Assembly (NCBI GenBank): GCA_025353725.1
Contig: JANXOF010000095.1
Location: 1-64,000 of the forward strand
DNA: 64,000 nt
Source: Polyangiaceae bacterium
GTDB lineage: Bacteria > Myxococcota_A > Polyangia > Polyangiales > Polyangiaceae
Reading direction: 5' to 3'
A program made the translations under genes and the position numbers. Shown one piece after another: positions 51,374 to 60,606 of this stretch (the stretch's first letter is position 1; each line of letters begins with the position of its first letter). The notes under the pieces are model-generated. The model ran no database searches. It had not been told where the DNA came from and saw nothing but the letters and a program-made list of their open reading frames with translations.

Positions 51374-53620
51374 ATGCGCGCGATGCGCAAGCTCCCTCTC
51401 TCCTGCCATAGTGCTCTTGTTCCTCTATTTTTCTCACTCGTCGCTCCTGGTTGCGCGGCTCCGCGTTATCGGGGGGAGACCTGTAGCGGCGTAAGCGACC
51501 CTTCACGAATGGCGACAAAAGACGCGGTCACTCTCGCGACATGGAGCGGGCCGTACGGGGGCGTTCCGCCGTTCGCGAAGGTGACCGTCGATCAGTTCAA
51601 GCCGGCGTTCGAGGCCGCCATGAATGCGAAGCGCGTTGAGCTCGCGGCGATTGCGTCGACAAAAGAAGCCCCCACCTTCGAAAACACGATTGTAGCGCTC
51701 GAGGCTGCAGGGGCGGATTACGTCCGCATCGAGGCGATCTACGACGTCTGGTCTTCGACCATGAACAGTCCGGAGTTTCAAGCTATTGAGCGAGAGTTTG
51801 CCCCGAAGCTCGCCGCGTTCGCTGACGAGACTGCGCAAAACAGCGAAATTTTTCAACGCGTCGCGGCTGTCTACGCAGCCCCCGAAACCAAACGTCTCAC
51901 GCCGGAACAACAACGACTCACGTGGAAGAGGTACACGACGCTCGTGCGCGCCGGCGCCAAGCTCGATGTGCCATCGAAGAAACGTCTTTCCGAAATTAAC
52001 CAACGACTCGCGAGCCTCTTTACCTCGTTTAGCCAAAATGTCCTTTCGGACGAAGAGAGCTACGTGCTCCTCCTCGATAAAGAGTCCGACCTCGACGGAT
52101 TACCAGAATCAACGCGAGCAGGCGCGGCTGCCGCAGCGGAGGCACGCGGCGCAAAAGGGAATTGGGCGATTACGAATACGCGTTCCTCGATGGAGCCATT
52201 CCTCACGTACGCGAAGCGCGAAGACCTCCGCGAGAAGGTATGGACCAGCTACGTCAACCGCGGCGACAATGGCGACGCCCACGACAACAACAAGCTCGTG
52301 ACAGCGATCCTGGCGCTCCGTGCCGAGCGCGCGAAGCTCCTGGGTTACCCAACGCATGCTCACTGGCGTCTCGAGGACGCGATGGCCAAGACTCCGGAGC
52401 GCGCGATGGCGCTCATGCAGTCTGTTTGGGAACCTGCGGTGGCGCGCGTCCGCGAAGAAGTCGCTGACATGCAAACGATCGCTTCGAAAGAGGGCCTCAA
52501 GCGCAAGATTGCGCCTTGGGATTACCGCTTCTATGCCGAAAAAGTCCGCAAGGCAAAGTACGACATCGACGAAAACGAAGTAAAGCCGTACCTCCAACTC
52601 GAAAAGCTCCGCGAGGGAATGTTCTGGGTCGCAGGCGAGCTTCTAGGACTTTCGTTTTCACCTATACCCACGGGTTCCACGGAACTTCGACCTACGGAAG
52701 CTGAAGTCTATCATCCAGACGTTCGCGTATGGGAGGTAAAGGCCAAAGCCACGGGCAAGCACGTCGGGCTTTGGTACTTCGACCCGTATGCTCGTCCCGG
52801 GAAGCGTTCCGGGGCGTGGATGGAGGCCTATCGCCGTCAATCTCGATTCCGCGGCGAGGTGACGACGATCGTGAGCAACAACGCAAACTTCGTCAAAGGC
52901 AAAGAGGGCGCCCCAGTGCTGATTAGCTGGAGTGATGCTCGAACACTCTTTCATGAATTTGGTCACGCTCTTCATGGTTTGAGCTCGAACGTCACGTATC
53001 CGACTTTGTCGGGTACAGAGGTCGCCCGCGACTACGTGGAGTTCCCTTCGCAGCTCCTCGAGCATTGGGTCCACACGCCCGAAGTGTTAGAGAAGTTCGC
53101 GCTGCACGTGGAGACGGGAAAACCTATCCCCAAGGAGCTGGTCGCTAAACTCGAAAAAGCGAATACGTTCAACCAGGGATGGAACACTGTCGAGTACTTG
53201 AGTTCAGCGCTGGTGGACATGAAGCTCCATCTCGCCGGCGCTCAACCCATCGATCCGGATGCCTTCGAGCGCGATACGCTCAAGGCTATGGGAATGCCGG
53301 CGGAGGTGGTGATGCGTCACCGAACGCCGCAGTTTAGTCACATCTTCGCAAGCGACGGCTATTCTGCGGGCTATTACAGCTATCTTTGGTCGGATACGCT
53401 TACCGCGGACGCCTTCAACGCGTTTACAGAAGCAAAAGGGCCCTATGACAGCGAGGTAGCCAATCGCCTCCGGCAACACGTGTTCTCCGTCGGCGACACC
53501 GTAGACCCAGCGGAAGGCTATCGGGCTTTTCGAGGGCGTGATCCCGACACGAAAGCGCTTATGCGAAAGCGCGGGTTCCTAAAGGTCGCGGCGCCGCTGA
53601 AAGCTAAGGTCCAAAACTAA
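51374..53620 (+). CDS. dcp: M3-family zinc oligopeptidase (Dcp-like), lipoprotein
   Basis: A 748-residue metallopeptidase of the thimet/Dcp family with an export signal. The N-terminus carries a hydrophobic segment ending VAPGC, a lipobox, which is unusual for this mostly cytoplasmic or periplasmic family. The zinc motif HEFGH is at 527-531 in TLFHEFGHALHGLS, with the third-ligand region VEFPSQLLEHW downstream and the substrate tyrosine region SDGYSAGYYSYLW near the C-terminus. Length and collinearity fit peptidyl-dipeptidase Dcp better than oligopeptidase A, but the symbol is tentative. ATG at 51374; a second ATG three codons on is possible. Confidence 0.88.
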   Translation: MRAMRKLPLSCHSALVPLFFSLVAPGCAAPRYRGETCSGVSDPSRMATKDAVTLATWSGPYGGVPPFAKVTVDQFKPAFEAAMNAKRVELAAIASTKEAPTFENTIVALEAAGADYVRIEAIYDVWSSTMNSPEFQAIEREFAPKLAAFADETAQNSEIFQRVAAVYAAPETKRLTPEQQRLTWKRYTTLVRAGAKLDVPSKKRLSEINQRLASLFTSFSQNVLSDEESYVLLLDKESDLDGLPESTRAGAAAAAEARGAKGNWAITNTRSSMEPFLTYAKREDLREKVWTSYVNRGDNGDAHDNNKLVTAILALRAERAKLLGYPTHAHWRLEDAMAKTPERAMALMQSVWEPAVARVREEVADMQTIASKEGLKRKIAPWDYRFYAEKVRKAKYDIDENEVKPYLQLEKLREGMFWVAGELLGLSFSPIPTGSTELRPTEAEVYHPDVRVWEVKAKATGKHVGLWYFDPYARPGKRSGAWMEAYRRQSRFRGEVTTIVSNNANFVKGKEGAPVLISWSDARTLFHEFGHALHGLSSNVTYPTLSGTEVARDYVEFPSQLLEHWVHTPEVLEKFALHVETGKPIPKELVAKLEKANTFNQGWNTVEYLSSALVDMKLHLAGAQPIDPDAFERDTLKAMGMPAEVVMRHRTPQFSHIFASDGYSAGYYSYLWSDTLTADAFNAFTEAKGPYDSEVANRLRQHVFSVGDTVDPAEGYRAFRGRDPDTKALMRKRGFLKVAAPLKAKVQN

Positions 53621-53632
53621 GACCTTCGGCGG

Positions 53633-54637
53633 TCAAAACGTACCGACGACGCCAACGGAAGTCGGACCGGCCACGGGCCGCCAGGAGGTCTTCGAGGTCA
53701 CCTTCGCCTCACGAGGCGCCGGGCGTTCGGCCTCGACCCCTGAAGTGAGCACGTACGCCGCGATGGTAAGCCCAGCGGCAAGCACGGTCGCCCCGCCCAA
53801 GACGTCAGCGGCGAGGGCGGTTGTGCGCGTCGCGCGGCGCGCGTCACTGAATCCCACGGGATCGTTCGGAGTTCCCAGCGCTTTCTCGTAATCCGCGTGG
53901 TCTCTCGAGGCGACAATGGCCATCGCAGCCGTGCCACCTCCAAGCGCAAGCGTGGCCGCCAGACCGACGTAAAACGGCGTTCGACTTTTCGTGACCATGA
54001 CCACGGACGCGGCTCCAGCCGCTGCTGGCTCGTTCGGTCGAAGGGAAAGGCTCGAGACGGGTTTCAACTCAAAGCTGAGCTCCATCTGCTGGGCCCCCGC
54101 GAAGTCAAGCACGCGCGCTTCCGTCTGATACCCCGACGCCGTGACAGAGATGCGCCTGCGCCCGGCGCTCACCAGGAGACCTTGCGCGAGCGGTTTGCCG
54201 CGCGGCTCGTCGTCGACGCTCACTTCCGCGGAGGCCACGTTGACGACGAACGTGAGCCTCGCCACGCGCGTTCGTAGTTTGGCAAGATCGGTTTCTACAT
54301 CACGTTTGCGATCGGGTTCGACCTTGTCAGCACCCTCTGAGATGTATTGCTCAAAGGACCGCATTGCGCCCGCATAGTCTTGAAGCTGGTAAAGCGTTTG
54401 TCCGAGGTTGTAGTGGATACGGAACGACGGCGCCGCGACGTACGCCGCACGAAATTCTGCGAGCGCGGCGTGAAAATTTCCCTCTTTGAAAAGGTCGATG
54501 CCGCGACCAAACCGCGTGCGCCCCTCGTCCATACCGTGCGTCTGCGCGTGCGCCTCGGTTGAACTTCCGATGTCGAACAACATGCCGAAGGCGAGGAGCG
54601 CCGCCACTCTAGCCAAGCGAAGCAGGACGGGCTTCAT
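53633..54637 (-). CDS. TPR/PEGA domain exported protein
   Basis: A 334-residue protein with signal peptide (about 1-31), TPR-like repeats at about 38-125 (RGIDLFKEGNFHAALAEFRAAY and NLGQTLYQLQDYAGAMRSFEQY) and a PEGA domain at about 130-195 (ASAEVSVDDEPRGKPLAQGLLVSAGRRRISVTASGY, quoted here by its start ASAEVSVDDEPRG). Two hydrophobic stretches follow (about 226-246 and 278-300). TPR/PEGA proteins of this design commonly accompany Ser/Thr kinases in myxobacteria. The ATG overlaps the kinase stop by four bases, so it is translationally coupled to the kinase. Confidence 0.82.
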   Translation of the reverse strand: MKPVLLRLARVAALLAFGMLFDIGSSTEAHAQTHGMDEGRTRFGRGIDLFKEGNFHAALAEFRAAYVAAPSFRIHYNLGQTLYQLQDYAGAMRSFEQYISEGADKVEPDRKRDVETDLAKLRTRVARLTFVVNVASAEVSVDDEPRGKPLAQGLLVSAGRRRISVTASGYQTEARVLDFAGAQQMELSFELKPVSSLSLRPNEPAAAGAASVVMVTKSRTPFYVGLAATLALGGGTAAMAIVASRDHADYEKALGTPNDPVGFSDARRATRTTALAADVLGGATVLAAGLTIAAYVLTSGVEAERPAPREAKVTSKTSWRPVAGPTSVGVVGTF

Positions 54638-56205
54638 TGTGCGTACGGATCCTTCTCATCGAGCGTTCGGAGCCCATTCTTTGACAGGCCTGGGGGTGCG
54701 GAGGGCGCCGAAAGCGCGCTCGCGGAACTGCCCGGAATCACCGAATGGGCGGCAGGTAAGGCGCTCTTGGTCGTCTGGCCAAGAGAAGGCGGACGAGTGG
54801 GCCTCGGCGCAACCGCCGAAGGCGTCGCTGGCGCCACAAACGTGACCGTCGGGGTGACTTCGGGCCCGCGTGCTAGGTCGAGGTCCCCCACGTCGGACGG
54901 CGCTTGCGCGGCGCTCGGAGCCGCGAGCGAAGCTGCACGCCACGAAGCTGCCGTCGCTACGTAGGTCGCGGCCACGAGTCCAAGCGCGACGACCGCAGCG
55001 GAGCCGAGAACGACGAGCGCGCGCGGCCCCTGTACGAGCTTCAGCTCGGTTGGCTTCGTCGCGACAATCGGCGGAAGCGTCCCCGGTGCGGCGAGCGAGG
55101 GAGCCGCGGTAGGCAGAGCAACCTGGGACACGGCGGGCGCGGCCGCGCGCTCTGGGAGAGATCGAAGCCCACTCGCGGAGTTGTCCGCAAGGCGCTGTTC
55201 TACGAGCGCGCTCATATGGTCGCGTTCCGCCGTAAAAGCTTCACGTAGCGACGCCGCTAGGTCCTTCCGATTCACCTCCGCGCGCTTTCGTAGCCAAGCT
55301 TCCAGCTCACCCTGAAGCTCCGCCGCGCTGCTGTGCCTATCTCCGGGAAAGCGAGCCATGGCACGGTCGCAAATCCTCGCGAGTTCGAGGTCAACGTCCG
55401 GAACGACGTCGAGGATCTTCGGGTCGGCTCCCTCCATGCGGCGAGCGAGGGTCTCGTGCGCGGACATCCCGGCCGCCACGCGCATTCCCGCGATGGCCTC
55501 CCACAAAATGACGCCGACCGAAAACACGTCAGCGCGTGCGTCGACGGCAAGCATACTTGCCTGCTCCGGCGCCATGTACCCGACCTTGCCCTTAAGGACG
55601 CCAGCCTGCGTCTCTTGAAGCGACGCTGAGCTCTTCGCGATGCCAAAGTCGACCAGCTTCACGCGCGCGTCATAACCAATGATAATATTGTGCGGACTTA
55701 CGTCGCGATGAACGATACCCAACTTGGACCCGTCGAAGTCCGAGAGAGCATGCGCGTATTCAAGCGCATCGAGAACGTCACACAACATACTTACGTCCGC
55801 CGAAAGCGGGAACTGCTGAGGCGTCAGCCTTCGCCTTACGCGCGTCGCAGGTTGCCCCTCAATGTACTCCATCGCAATCATCAGGCGGCCGTGCACTTCG
55901 CCGACTTCAAACGTCTGGACGATGTTCGGGTGATTGAGTCGCGCGGCAAGGCGAGCCTCGTCGAGGAACATCGCGCGGTATTCTTCGTCTTGCGCCATGC
56001 TCTCTTTGAGCAGCTTCAGCACGCAGAGCTTACGAAAACCCTCAGGACCATCCGCGACGGCGAGGTAAACATCGGCCATGCCGCCTTGGCCAAGGGCGCC
56101 GAGTAGTCGGTATTTGCTCAGCGCATCGGCGAGCGAGAGGTCTCTCGGTGCGAGGGCGTGAACGACGCGGTCTGCGTCGGGCTGCGCTCTTGACTTGTGG
56201 CTCAT
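54634..56205 (-). CDS. Membrane-anchored serine/threonine protein kinase
   Basis: A 523-residue Hanks-type kinase. Kinase domain at about 30-310: GQGGMA at 39-44, Lys64 in VLKLL, HRDVSPHN at 167-174 with Asp168, DFG at 186-188 and YMAPEQ at 210-215. A Pro/Ala-rich juxtamembrane region is followed by one transmembrane helix (VVLGSAAVVALGLVAATYVATA, about 400-421; only part quoted) and a Pro/Ser/Ala-rich extracytoplasmic tail without a known sensor domain. It overlaps the lipoprotein gene upstream and the TPR/PEGA gene downstream by 4 bases each (ATGA), so all three form one unit. The HRD-Ser-Pro form (HRDVSPHN) is typical of myxobacterial kinases. Confidence 0.9.
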   Translation of the reverse strand: MSHKSRAQPDADRVVHALAPRDLSLADALSKYRLLGALGQGGMADVYLAVADGPEGFRKLCVLKLLKESMAQDEEYRAMFLDEARLAARLNHPNIVQTFEVGEVHGRLMIAMEYIEGQPATRVRRRLTPQQFPLSADVSMLCDVLDALEYAHALSDFDGSKLGIVHRDVSPHNIIIGYDARVKLVDFGIAKSSASLQETQAGVLKGKVGYMAPEQASMLAVDARADVFSVGVILWEAIAGMRVAAGMSAHETLARRMEGADPKILDVVPDVDLELARICDRAMARFPGDRHSSAAELQGELEAWLRKRAEVNRKDLAASLREAFTAERDHMSALVEQRLADNSASGLRSLPERAAAPAVSQVALPTAAPSLAAPGTLPPIVATKPTELKLVQGPRALVVLGSAAVVALGLVAATYVATAASWRAASLAAPSAAQAPSDVGDLDLARGPEVTPTVTFVAPATPSAVAPRPTRPPSLGQTTKSALPAAHSVIPGSSASALSAPSAPPGLSKNGLRTLDEKDPYAQ

Positions 56206-57125
56206 TGGGTAGGGGCAATCGCTATTGTGGTAGCGGCCCCCGCGCGCACGAGCACGCGACCGGAGCCAAAGCGTTTTTTCGAGTCGCCTTCACCGAGGTA
56301 TCCCGTGAAGGTGTGAAGGCCAGGCGGTACGTTGAGAAACCCACCGCGTCCAAAGGTGTCGGTTTTCGTATCCTCGATTGAAGGAGCGGAATTGATCACG
56401 TAAAAGAGCTTCATCGAAGGGTCTTTCGCGCTCGTCGTGAAGCTCGCGCCGTCGAGCAAAGCGCCGTTACAATCACGAGCCAACACGAACACGAGCCCGT
56501 GTCCTACGGCGTCGAAAAGGCCTGATTTACCGAGTGCAGAGTCCGCAAGAAAAGCGATCTCCGCCGGACGCAGAAGCAACTGCTGGAGCAAATTTTGCGG
56601 ATTCGTGAGAGCGGGAGACGTCGCACGATAGGTGGGAGGATACTGAGGCGCTCGTGTCTCGAAGAACCCCTCAAAGCCGTATTCAACCTTGGCACTCACC
56701 GTACCGTCCGCGTTCGGTACCACCCAGCCGGCGCCGCCTTCGACGCCAGCGTCCGCCGCACGGGCTCCCTCAAGCGTGCCTCGCGCGTTGGCGCAGTTCG
56801 AGTCCGTCGTCGCACAGAGTCGCACGAGCGTGTTCGTCGGCGGCGCACCCGTCGAGAAGTCCGTGTAGCGGACGGACACCGTGACCGTCTTCGAGGGGTC
56901 GGGACTCGCCGGAGGGGACCCGGCGCATGCGAAGTTGTCGTCCGCCACGCAAACGCGACTTGGCGAGCACCGAAGGGACGCGAAGTTCGCTCCGCGAGCT
57001 GCGCAATCGGAGTCGCTCGCGCACTGGTCCTGGCTTGTTGGGAACATAAGCGAGCAAGCGCCGCAGCTAAGTGCGAGGCCCAACGCAGCGAGGCAAAGCT
57101 CTGCCCTTTTTCGGACCATCACCAT
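56202..57125 (-). CDS. Lipoprotein in kinase operon
   Basis: A 307-residue exported lipoprotein with lipobox LSCGAC (Cys near 24). A cysteine-rich opening (DQCASDSDCAARG, SLRCSPSRVCV) resembles myxobacterial surface modules. A carbohydrate- or metal-like beta-sandwich pattern follows (VTVSVRYTDFSTGAPPTNTLVRL, KVEYGFEGFFETR, GFLNVPPGLHTFTGYLG). No catalytic motif is seen. It is the first gene of the overlapping lipoprotein-kinase-TPR/PEGA set and may be the sensor for the kinase, which lacks its own extracytoplasmic sensor domain. Start ATG 57125; ATG 57119 is an alternative. Confidence 0.72.
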   Translation of the reverse strand: MVMVRKRAELCLAALGLALSCGACSLMFPTSQDQCASDSDCAARGANFASLRCSPSRVCVADDNFACAGSPPASPDPSKTVTVSVRYTDFSTGAPPTNTLVRLCATTDSNCANARGTLEGARAADAGVEGGAGWVVPNADGTVSAKVEYGFEGFFETRAPQYPPTYRATSPALTNPQNLLQQLLLRPAEIAFLADSALGKSGLFDAVGHGLVFVLARDCNGALLDGASFTTSAKDPSMKLFYVINSAPSIEDTKTDTFGRGGFLNVPPGLHTFTGYLGEGDSKKRFGSGRVLVRAGAATTIAIAPTQ

Positions 57126-57537
57126 CGAACGAATTCCTCAGAGGAGCCGGCCTTGCATCACGTCGAGGAGAAACCCCAGCGCACGGCACTGCCGCCCTCG
57201 TTAGGAAGTATATCCGGTCGGCTCGGCGAGGCTTGTGCCCCGCGCCGCCATGGACGAAGTCCCACAAACAGCATCCCTCTCGGACAGTTCGCTCCTGCGC
57301 ATGCCGAAGCTGTAGCCAAAAGCATGCCAAGGTACGATAACTATTCTCCTACTGTTTTCGTCGGTTAATGCGACTCCCTAGCCCGACGCGAGGGTGGCCC
57401 CTGGTACGCAAAGGGTCCATCAGCCGGACCACCCAAGGGTTCGACAAGGTGTCCTCGTACCTCGCGTGCGGACATCGCAGAGCGCGACGCCAACTGGGCA
57501 GATTGGAGCGGTACGAAGTATCGTGTCGGCGCCGTTC
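57126..57537. other. Intergenic region, divergent promoters expected
   Basis: About 410 bases between the kinase-operon start and a plus-strand gene. Frames in it overlap each other and have no protein-like composition. It must hold two divergent promoters, but I cannot place -10/-35 or -24/-12 elements with confidence. No RNA gene or terminator seen. Confidence 0.4.
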
Positions 57538-57984
57538 ATGAAAGACCAGCAGCCACCATCCCTTGCGTCGGGTTCGGACGGACCCGACGACGCCGCCGAC
57601 GAGCTTGGCTTAGACGCTGACGACGTCGAACTATCCGAAAACGCGACTCCCGCGAGTACGAGTTCGCGGTCGCGCTCAATTCCCCCGCCGCTTACACCCC
57701 AAGAGGCAGCGGCGTCGTTTCGAGCTACCACCGTCGACGACGCTCGCCCGGCCGAGCCTTCGCTCGACCCCACGCCTCTCCCCGAGGCTCCCCCAAACAA
57801 GCTCATCTATGGATTAATCGTGCTCGGAGCTGTTGTGGTTAGCGGAACTGGCGGCGCGCTTTGGGTTCGGCGTTCGGCGGCCGAGCCTAGGGCGGCAACG
57901 TCGGTCTCCGTGCCTTCAAGCTCTTCCTTACCCAAGGTCATCACGATTAACCCCGTAGACATGAGCGGGGCAGAGGCGCCGTAG
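57538..57984 (+). CDS. Single-pass membrane protein, acidic cytoplasmic tail
   Basis: A 148-residue protein. Residues 1-85 are acidic and low complexity (GSDGPDDAADELGLDADDVEL near 13-33); a hydrophobic helix (LIYGLIVLGAVVVSGTGGALW) at about 89-109 is followed by a short tail. No enzymatic motif. The ATG at 57538 has no obvious ribosome binding site; a GTG five codons upstream or the open frame back to 57394 are alternatives. It is followed by a small gene and coaE on the same strand. Confidence 0.5.
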   Translation: MKDQQPPSLASGSDGPDDAADELGLDADDVELSENATPASTSSRSRSIPPPLTPQEAAASFRATTVDDARPAEPSLDPTPLPEAPPNKLIYGLIVLGAVVVSGTGGALWVRRSAAEPRAATSVSVPSSSSLPKVITINPVDMSGAEAP

Positions 57985-58010
57985 CGGATGCCACGCGCGA
58001 GAATCCACCC

Positions 58011-58415
58011 ATGATTGGCAAGACCCTCAACGAGCGGCACACCGTGGGTCCGCTTCCTCCGGCGAAAGCGATACGTATTCTCTCGGAAAGACTCGCTTCG
58101 CAGGCAACGCACCTCGTCGCGGTTCGCGCGAAAGGTCCACGCATGATCGCATGCCTCGTCGTCGAGGCTTCCAAGCCGGTCGTGCGCCTCTGTCGTGCGC
58201 TGGGTGTCGACGTCACTTACCTTGGCACGGGCGTGTTCGGATTGCTGGGCGACGACGCTTCGCGGCTGTTCGACACCATGGCGCCGCACCGCCGCGCTTG
58301 GCTCGAGGCATCGTGCGGGCCACGCGAGACGAAAGTCCTTCTTCTCGCGGGGGGGACCGCTCTACTCACGCTTACAACAGACGGCGGGAAGGTTACGGTA
58401 ACGGCGCTGCCGTGA
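58011..58415 (+). CDS. Small hypothetical protein
   Basis: A 134-residue protein of mixed strands and helices (HLVAVRAKGPRMIACLVVEA, DVTYLGTGVFGLLGDDASRL, KVLLLAGGTALLTLTTDGG). No signal peptide or transmembrane helix and no family that I can name. The ATG at 58011 is 26 bases after the previous stop; the next gene, coaE, starts 31 bases after its stop. Probably part of a short transcript with coaE. Confidence 0.6.
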   Translation: MIGKTLNERHTVGPLPPAKAIRILSERLASQATHLVAVRAKGPRMIACLVVEASKPVVRLCRALGVDVTYLGTGVFGLLGDDASRLFDTMAPHRRAWLEASCGPRETKVLLLAGGTALLTLTTDGGKVTVTALP

Positions 58416-58446
58416 CGCCGCCAATGCACTGTCGTACGCTCCGTGG

Positions 58447-59109
58447 GTGCATGTTTTCGGACTCACGGGAGGAATCGCTTCGGGCAAAAGTACGGTCGCC
58501 GCACGGCTACGCGCGCGCGGCGTTCCGGTCATTGATGCCGACGAACTTTCGCGCGACGCCGTCGCCAAAGGCTCACCCGGCCTAGCCCTTATCGTCGGGG
58601 CATTCGGCGAGTCCATCGTCGAGCACGACGGAGGCCTCGATCGAAGGAAACTCGCATCCATCGTTTTCGACGACGGAGCAAAGCGACGAGTGCTTAACGA
58701 CATCATTCACCCGATCGTGGCACGCCTTGCGCTTGGGCGCGCCGCTGAGCATCGCGAAAGCGGTCACAAGCTCGCTTGCTACGAGGCCGCGCTGCTCGTT
58801 GAAAATGGCCTTGCCGACGCCTGCCGGCCGCTCGTTGTGGTCTCCGCGCCGGAGTCTATGCAGCTAGCCCGAGCCGTGGCGCGCGGCGACAAGGGGACTT
58901 CGGTCGCGTCCAGAGAGGATCAAGCTCGCGCACGCATGCGCGCGCAAGCCCCCCTCGAGCAGAAGTTGAAGGCGGCGGACTTCGTCATCGCCAACGACAG
59001 CTCACTCGCTTCGCTGGCAAGCAGAACGGATGCGGTTCTCACGTTAATTTGCGACCGATTGGGCATCGACGAACGTACGGCCACGAAAGACGGCGCGGCA
59101 CGACGGTGA
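58447..59109 (+). CDS. coaE: Dephospho-CoA kinase CoaE
   Basis: Phosphorylates the 3-prime hydroxyl of dephospho-CoA, the last step of coenzyme A synthesis; cytoplasmic, 220 residues, normal length. P-loop GGIASGKSTV at about 8-17, DADELSRDAVAKGSPGLALI region with the conserved Asp residues and the LID region RRKLASIVFDD. GTG start at 58447 gives the expected MHVFGLTGGIASGKST N-terminus. Confidence 0.95.
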   Translation: MHVFGLTGGIASGKSTVAARLRARGVPVIDADELSRDAVAKGSPGLALIVGAFGESIVEHDGGLDRRKLASIVFDDGAKRRVLNDIIHPIVARLALGRAAEHRESGHKLACYEAALLVENGLADACRPLVVVSAPESMQLARAVARGDKGTSVASREDQARARMRAQAPLEQKLKAADFVIANDSSLASLASRTDAVLTLICDRLGIDERTATKDGAARR

Positions 59110-59125
59110 TAACCTCTGCCATCGG

Positions 59126-60589
59126 ATGAGCACGCACGGAACCGGCGCGTCATCAAACTATAGCGATAACGAATCGCCTGACGCGTCGGGCGCAGCAGTC
59201 GCGAGCGCGCCGGTTCGCGCAGGGCTTGTCCTTCTCTACGCCCCCAAGTTTATCGAACTTGCCCCGGCGTACGTCTTCGGCGCGACCGAACTCACGATTG
59301 GACGCGATGTGTCGAACGAGGTTTGCGTTCCGGAGCAAGCCGTGAGCCGAGAACACGCACGGTTCTGCGCGCACGCGAGGTCGGGCGAAAGATCCTGGAC
59401 GCTTCAGGATCTCGGCAGCCGCAACGGAACGATGGTCGACGGCGTTTGCGTTTCCGAAATCGCACTTGAACCGGACCACGAAGTGCGTGTCGGGGATGCG
59501 ATTTTCAAATTCGTCGTATCTGGCGCGGAGAGATACACACCGTACCGGATTGACGGGCACGTCATCGGGCACCGCAAAGCAAAAAACTTTCGCGAATTGG
59601 TCGGCGGCTCGCAAATGGATGCTCTCGCCGCAGACATCGAGCGGATCGCACCTACAGAGCTCTCAACGGTGATCCTGGGTGAAACAGGCACTGGAAAGGA
59701 AGTCGTCGCACGCGGCCTCCATCGCCTTTCCGGTAGGACCGGGTCCATGCAGGCCATCAATTGCGCCGCGATCCCGCATAACCTTCTTGAGAGCGAGCTT
59801 TTTGGATACCGGCGAGGCGCATTTTCGGGAGCCGATCGTGACAAGCCAGGGCTCATCACCTGCGCTGACAGGGGAACACTTTTTCTCGACGAGATAGGCG
59901 ATATGCCACTCGACTCGCAGGCTAAGCTTTTGCGCGTTCTTCAGTCGCGCGAGGTCTTTCCACTTGGCGGCACGAGGTCGGAGAAAGTCGATATCCGCGT
60001 CGTTTGCGCAACGCACCGCGACCTTTACCAATACGTAAAAGACGGACGTTTCCGGGGCGATCTGCTCGCGCGCCTCAACGAGCACGTCGTTCGCCTTCCC
60101 CCGCTGCGCGAACGCAAAGAGGACATCTATCAGCTCGCGCTAGACTTTTGTTCTCGCTATGGACGCCCCACCATGAAGTTTGGTTTCTCGTTTTGGGTCG
60201 CGCTCCTCCACTACGACTGGCCGTTCAACGTCCGTGAACTCGAGAGTTGTATTAAGCGCGGGATAGCGCTCGCAGACGGAGACACGCTCGATGCGATTCA
60301 CCTGCCCGACGCCATCAGTGAACCGATGAAGACGTACGGCCAGCGTCTGCGCGCGATCGAAGCGGGGCATTCGCTAACGTCTTCACGTGTGCAGACGGAT
60401 ATGCGAGTTCCGAACGTGACAGGGCTTTCGAGTCGCGGCGTTCCCACGGAAGAGACGCTCCGAGCGCTACTCGCTCAGCACTGCGGCAATGTAGCCGCCG
60501 TGGGCCGTGCGTGCGGCAAGGAGCGCATGCAGGTCCACCGCTGGCTCAAGCGCTACGGCATTGTCCTCGACGATTACCGAAACGGATAA
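59126..60589 (+). CDS. FHA-domain sigma-54-dependent transcriptional activator
   Basis: A 487-residue bacterial enhancer-binding protein. The sensor is an FHA domain (about 34-132: GRD 59-61, SREH 74-77, SRNGT 98-102), which would bind phosphothreonine, followed by an AAA+ domain with Walker A GETGTGKE at 185-192 and Walker B LFLDEIGDM at 252-260. The sigma-54 loop reads GAFSGA at 231-236 instead of the usual GAFTGA. The C-terminus has a Fis-type helix-turn-helix (about 440-487). FHA-linked activators respond to Ser/Thr kinases, and two kinases lie in this window, but none is adjacent. ATG at 59126, 16 bases after coaE. Confidence 0.92.
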   Translation: MSTHGTGASSNYSDNESPDASGAAVASAPVRAGLVLLYAPKFIELAPAYVFGATELTIGRDVSNEVCVPEQAVSREHARFCAHARSGERSWTLQDLGSRNGTMVDGVCVSEIALEPDHEVRVGDAIFKFVVSGAERYTPYRIDGHVIGHRKAKNFRELVGGSQMDALAADIERIAPTELSTVILGETGTGKEVVARGLHRLSGRTGSMQAINCAAIPHNLLESELFGYRRGAFSGADRDKPGLITCADRGTLFLDEIGDMPLDSQAKLLRVLQSREVFPLGGTRSEKVDIRVVCATHRDLYQYVKDGRFRGDLLARLNEHVVRLPPLRERKEDIYQLALDFCSRYGRPTMKFGFSFWVALLHYDWPFNVRELESCIKRGIALADGDTLDAIHLPDAISEPMKTYGQRLRAIEAGHSLTSSRVQTDMRVPNVTGLSSRGVPTEETLRALLAQHCGNVAAVGRACGKERMQVHRWLKRYGIVLDDYRNG

Positions 60590-60606
60590 CGCGAGACAGC
60601 GACGCA

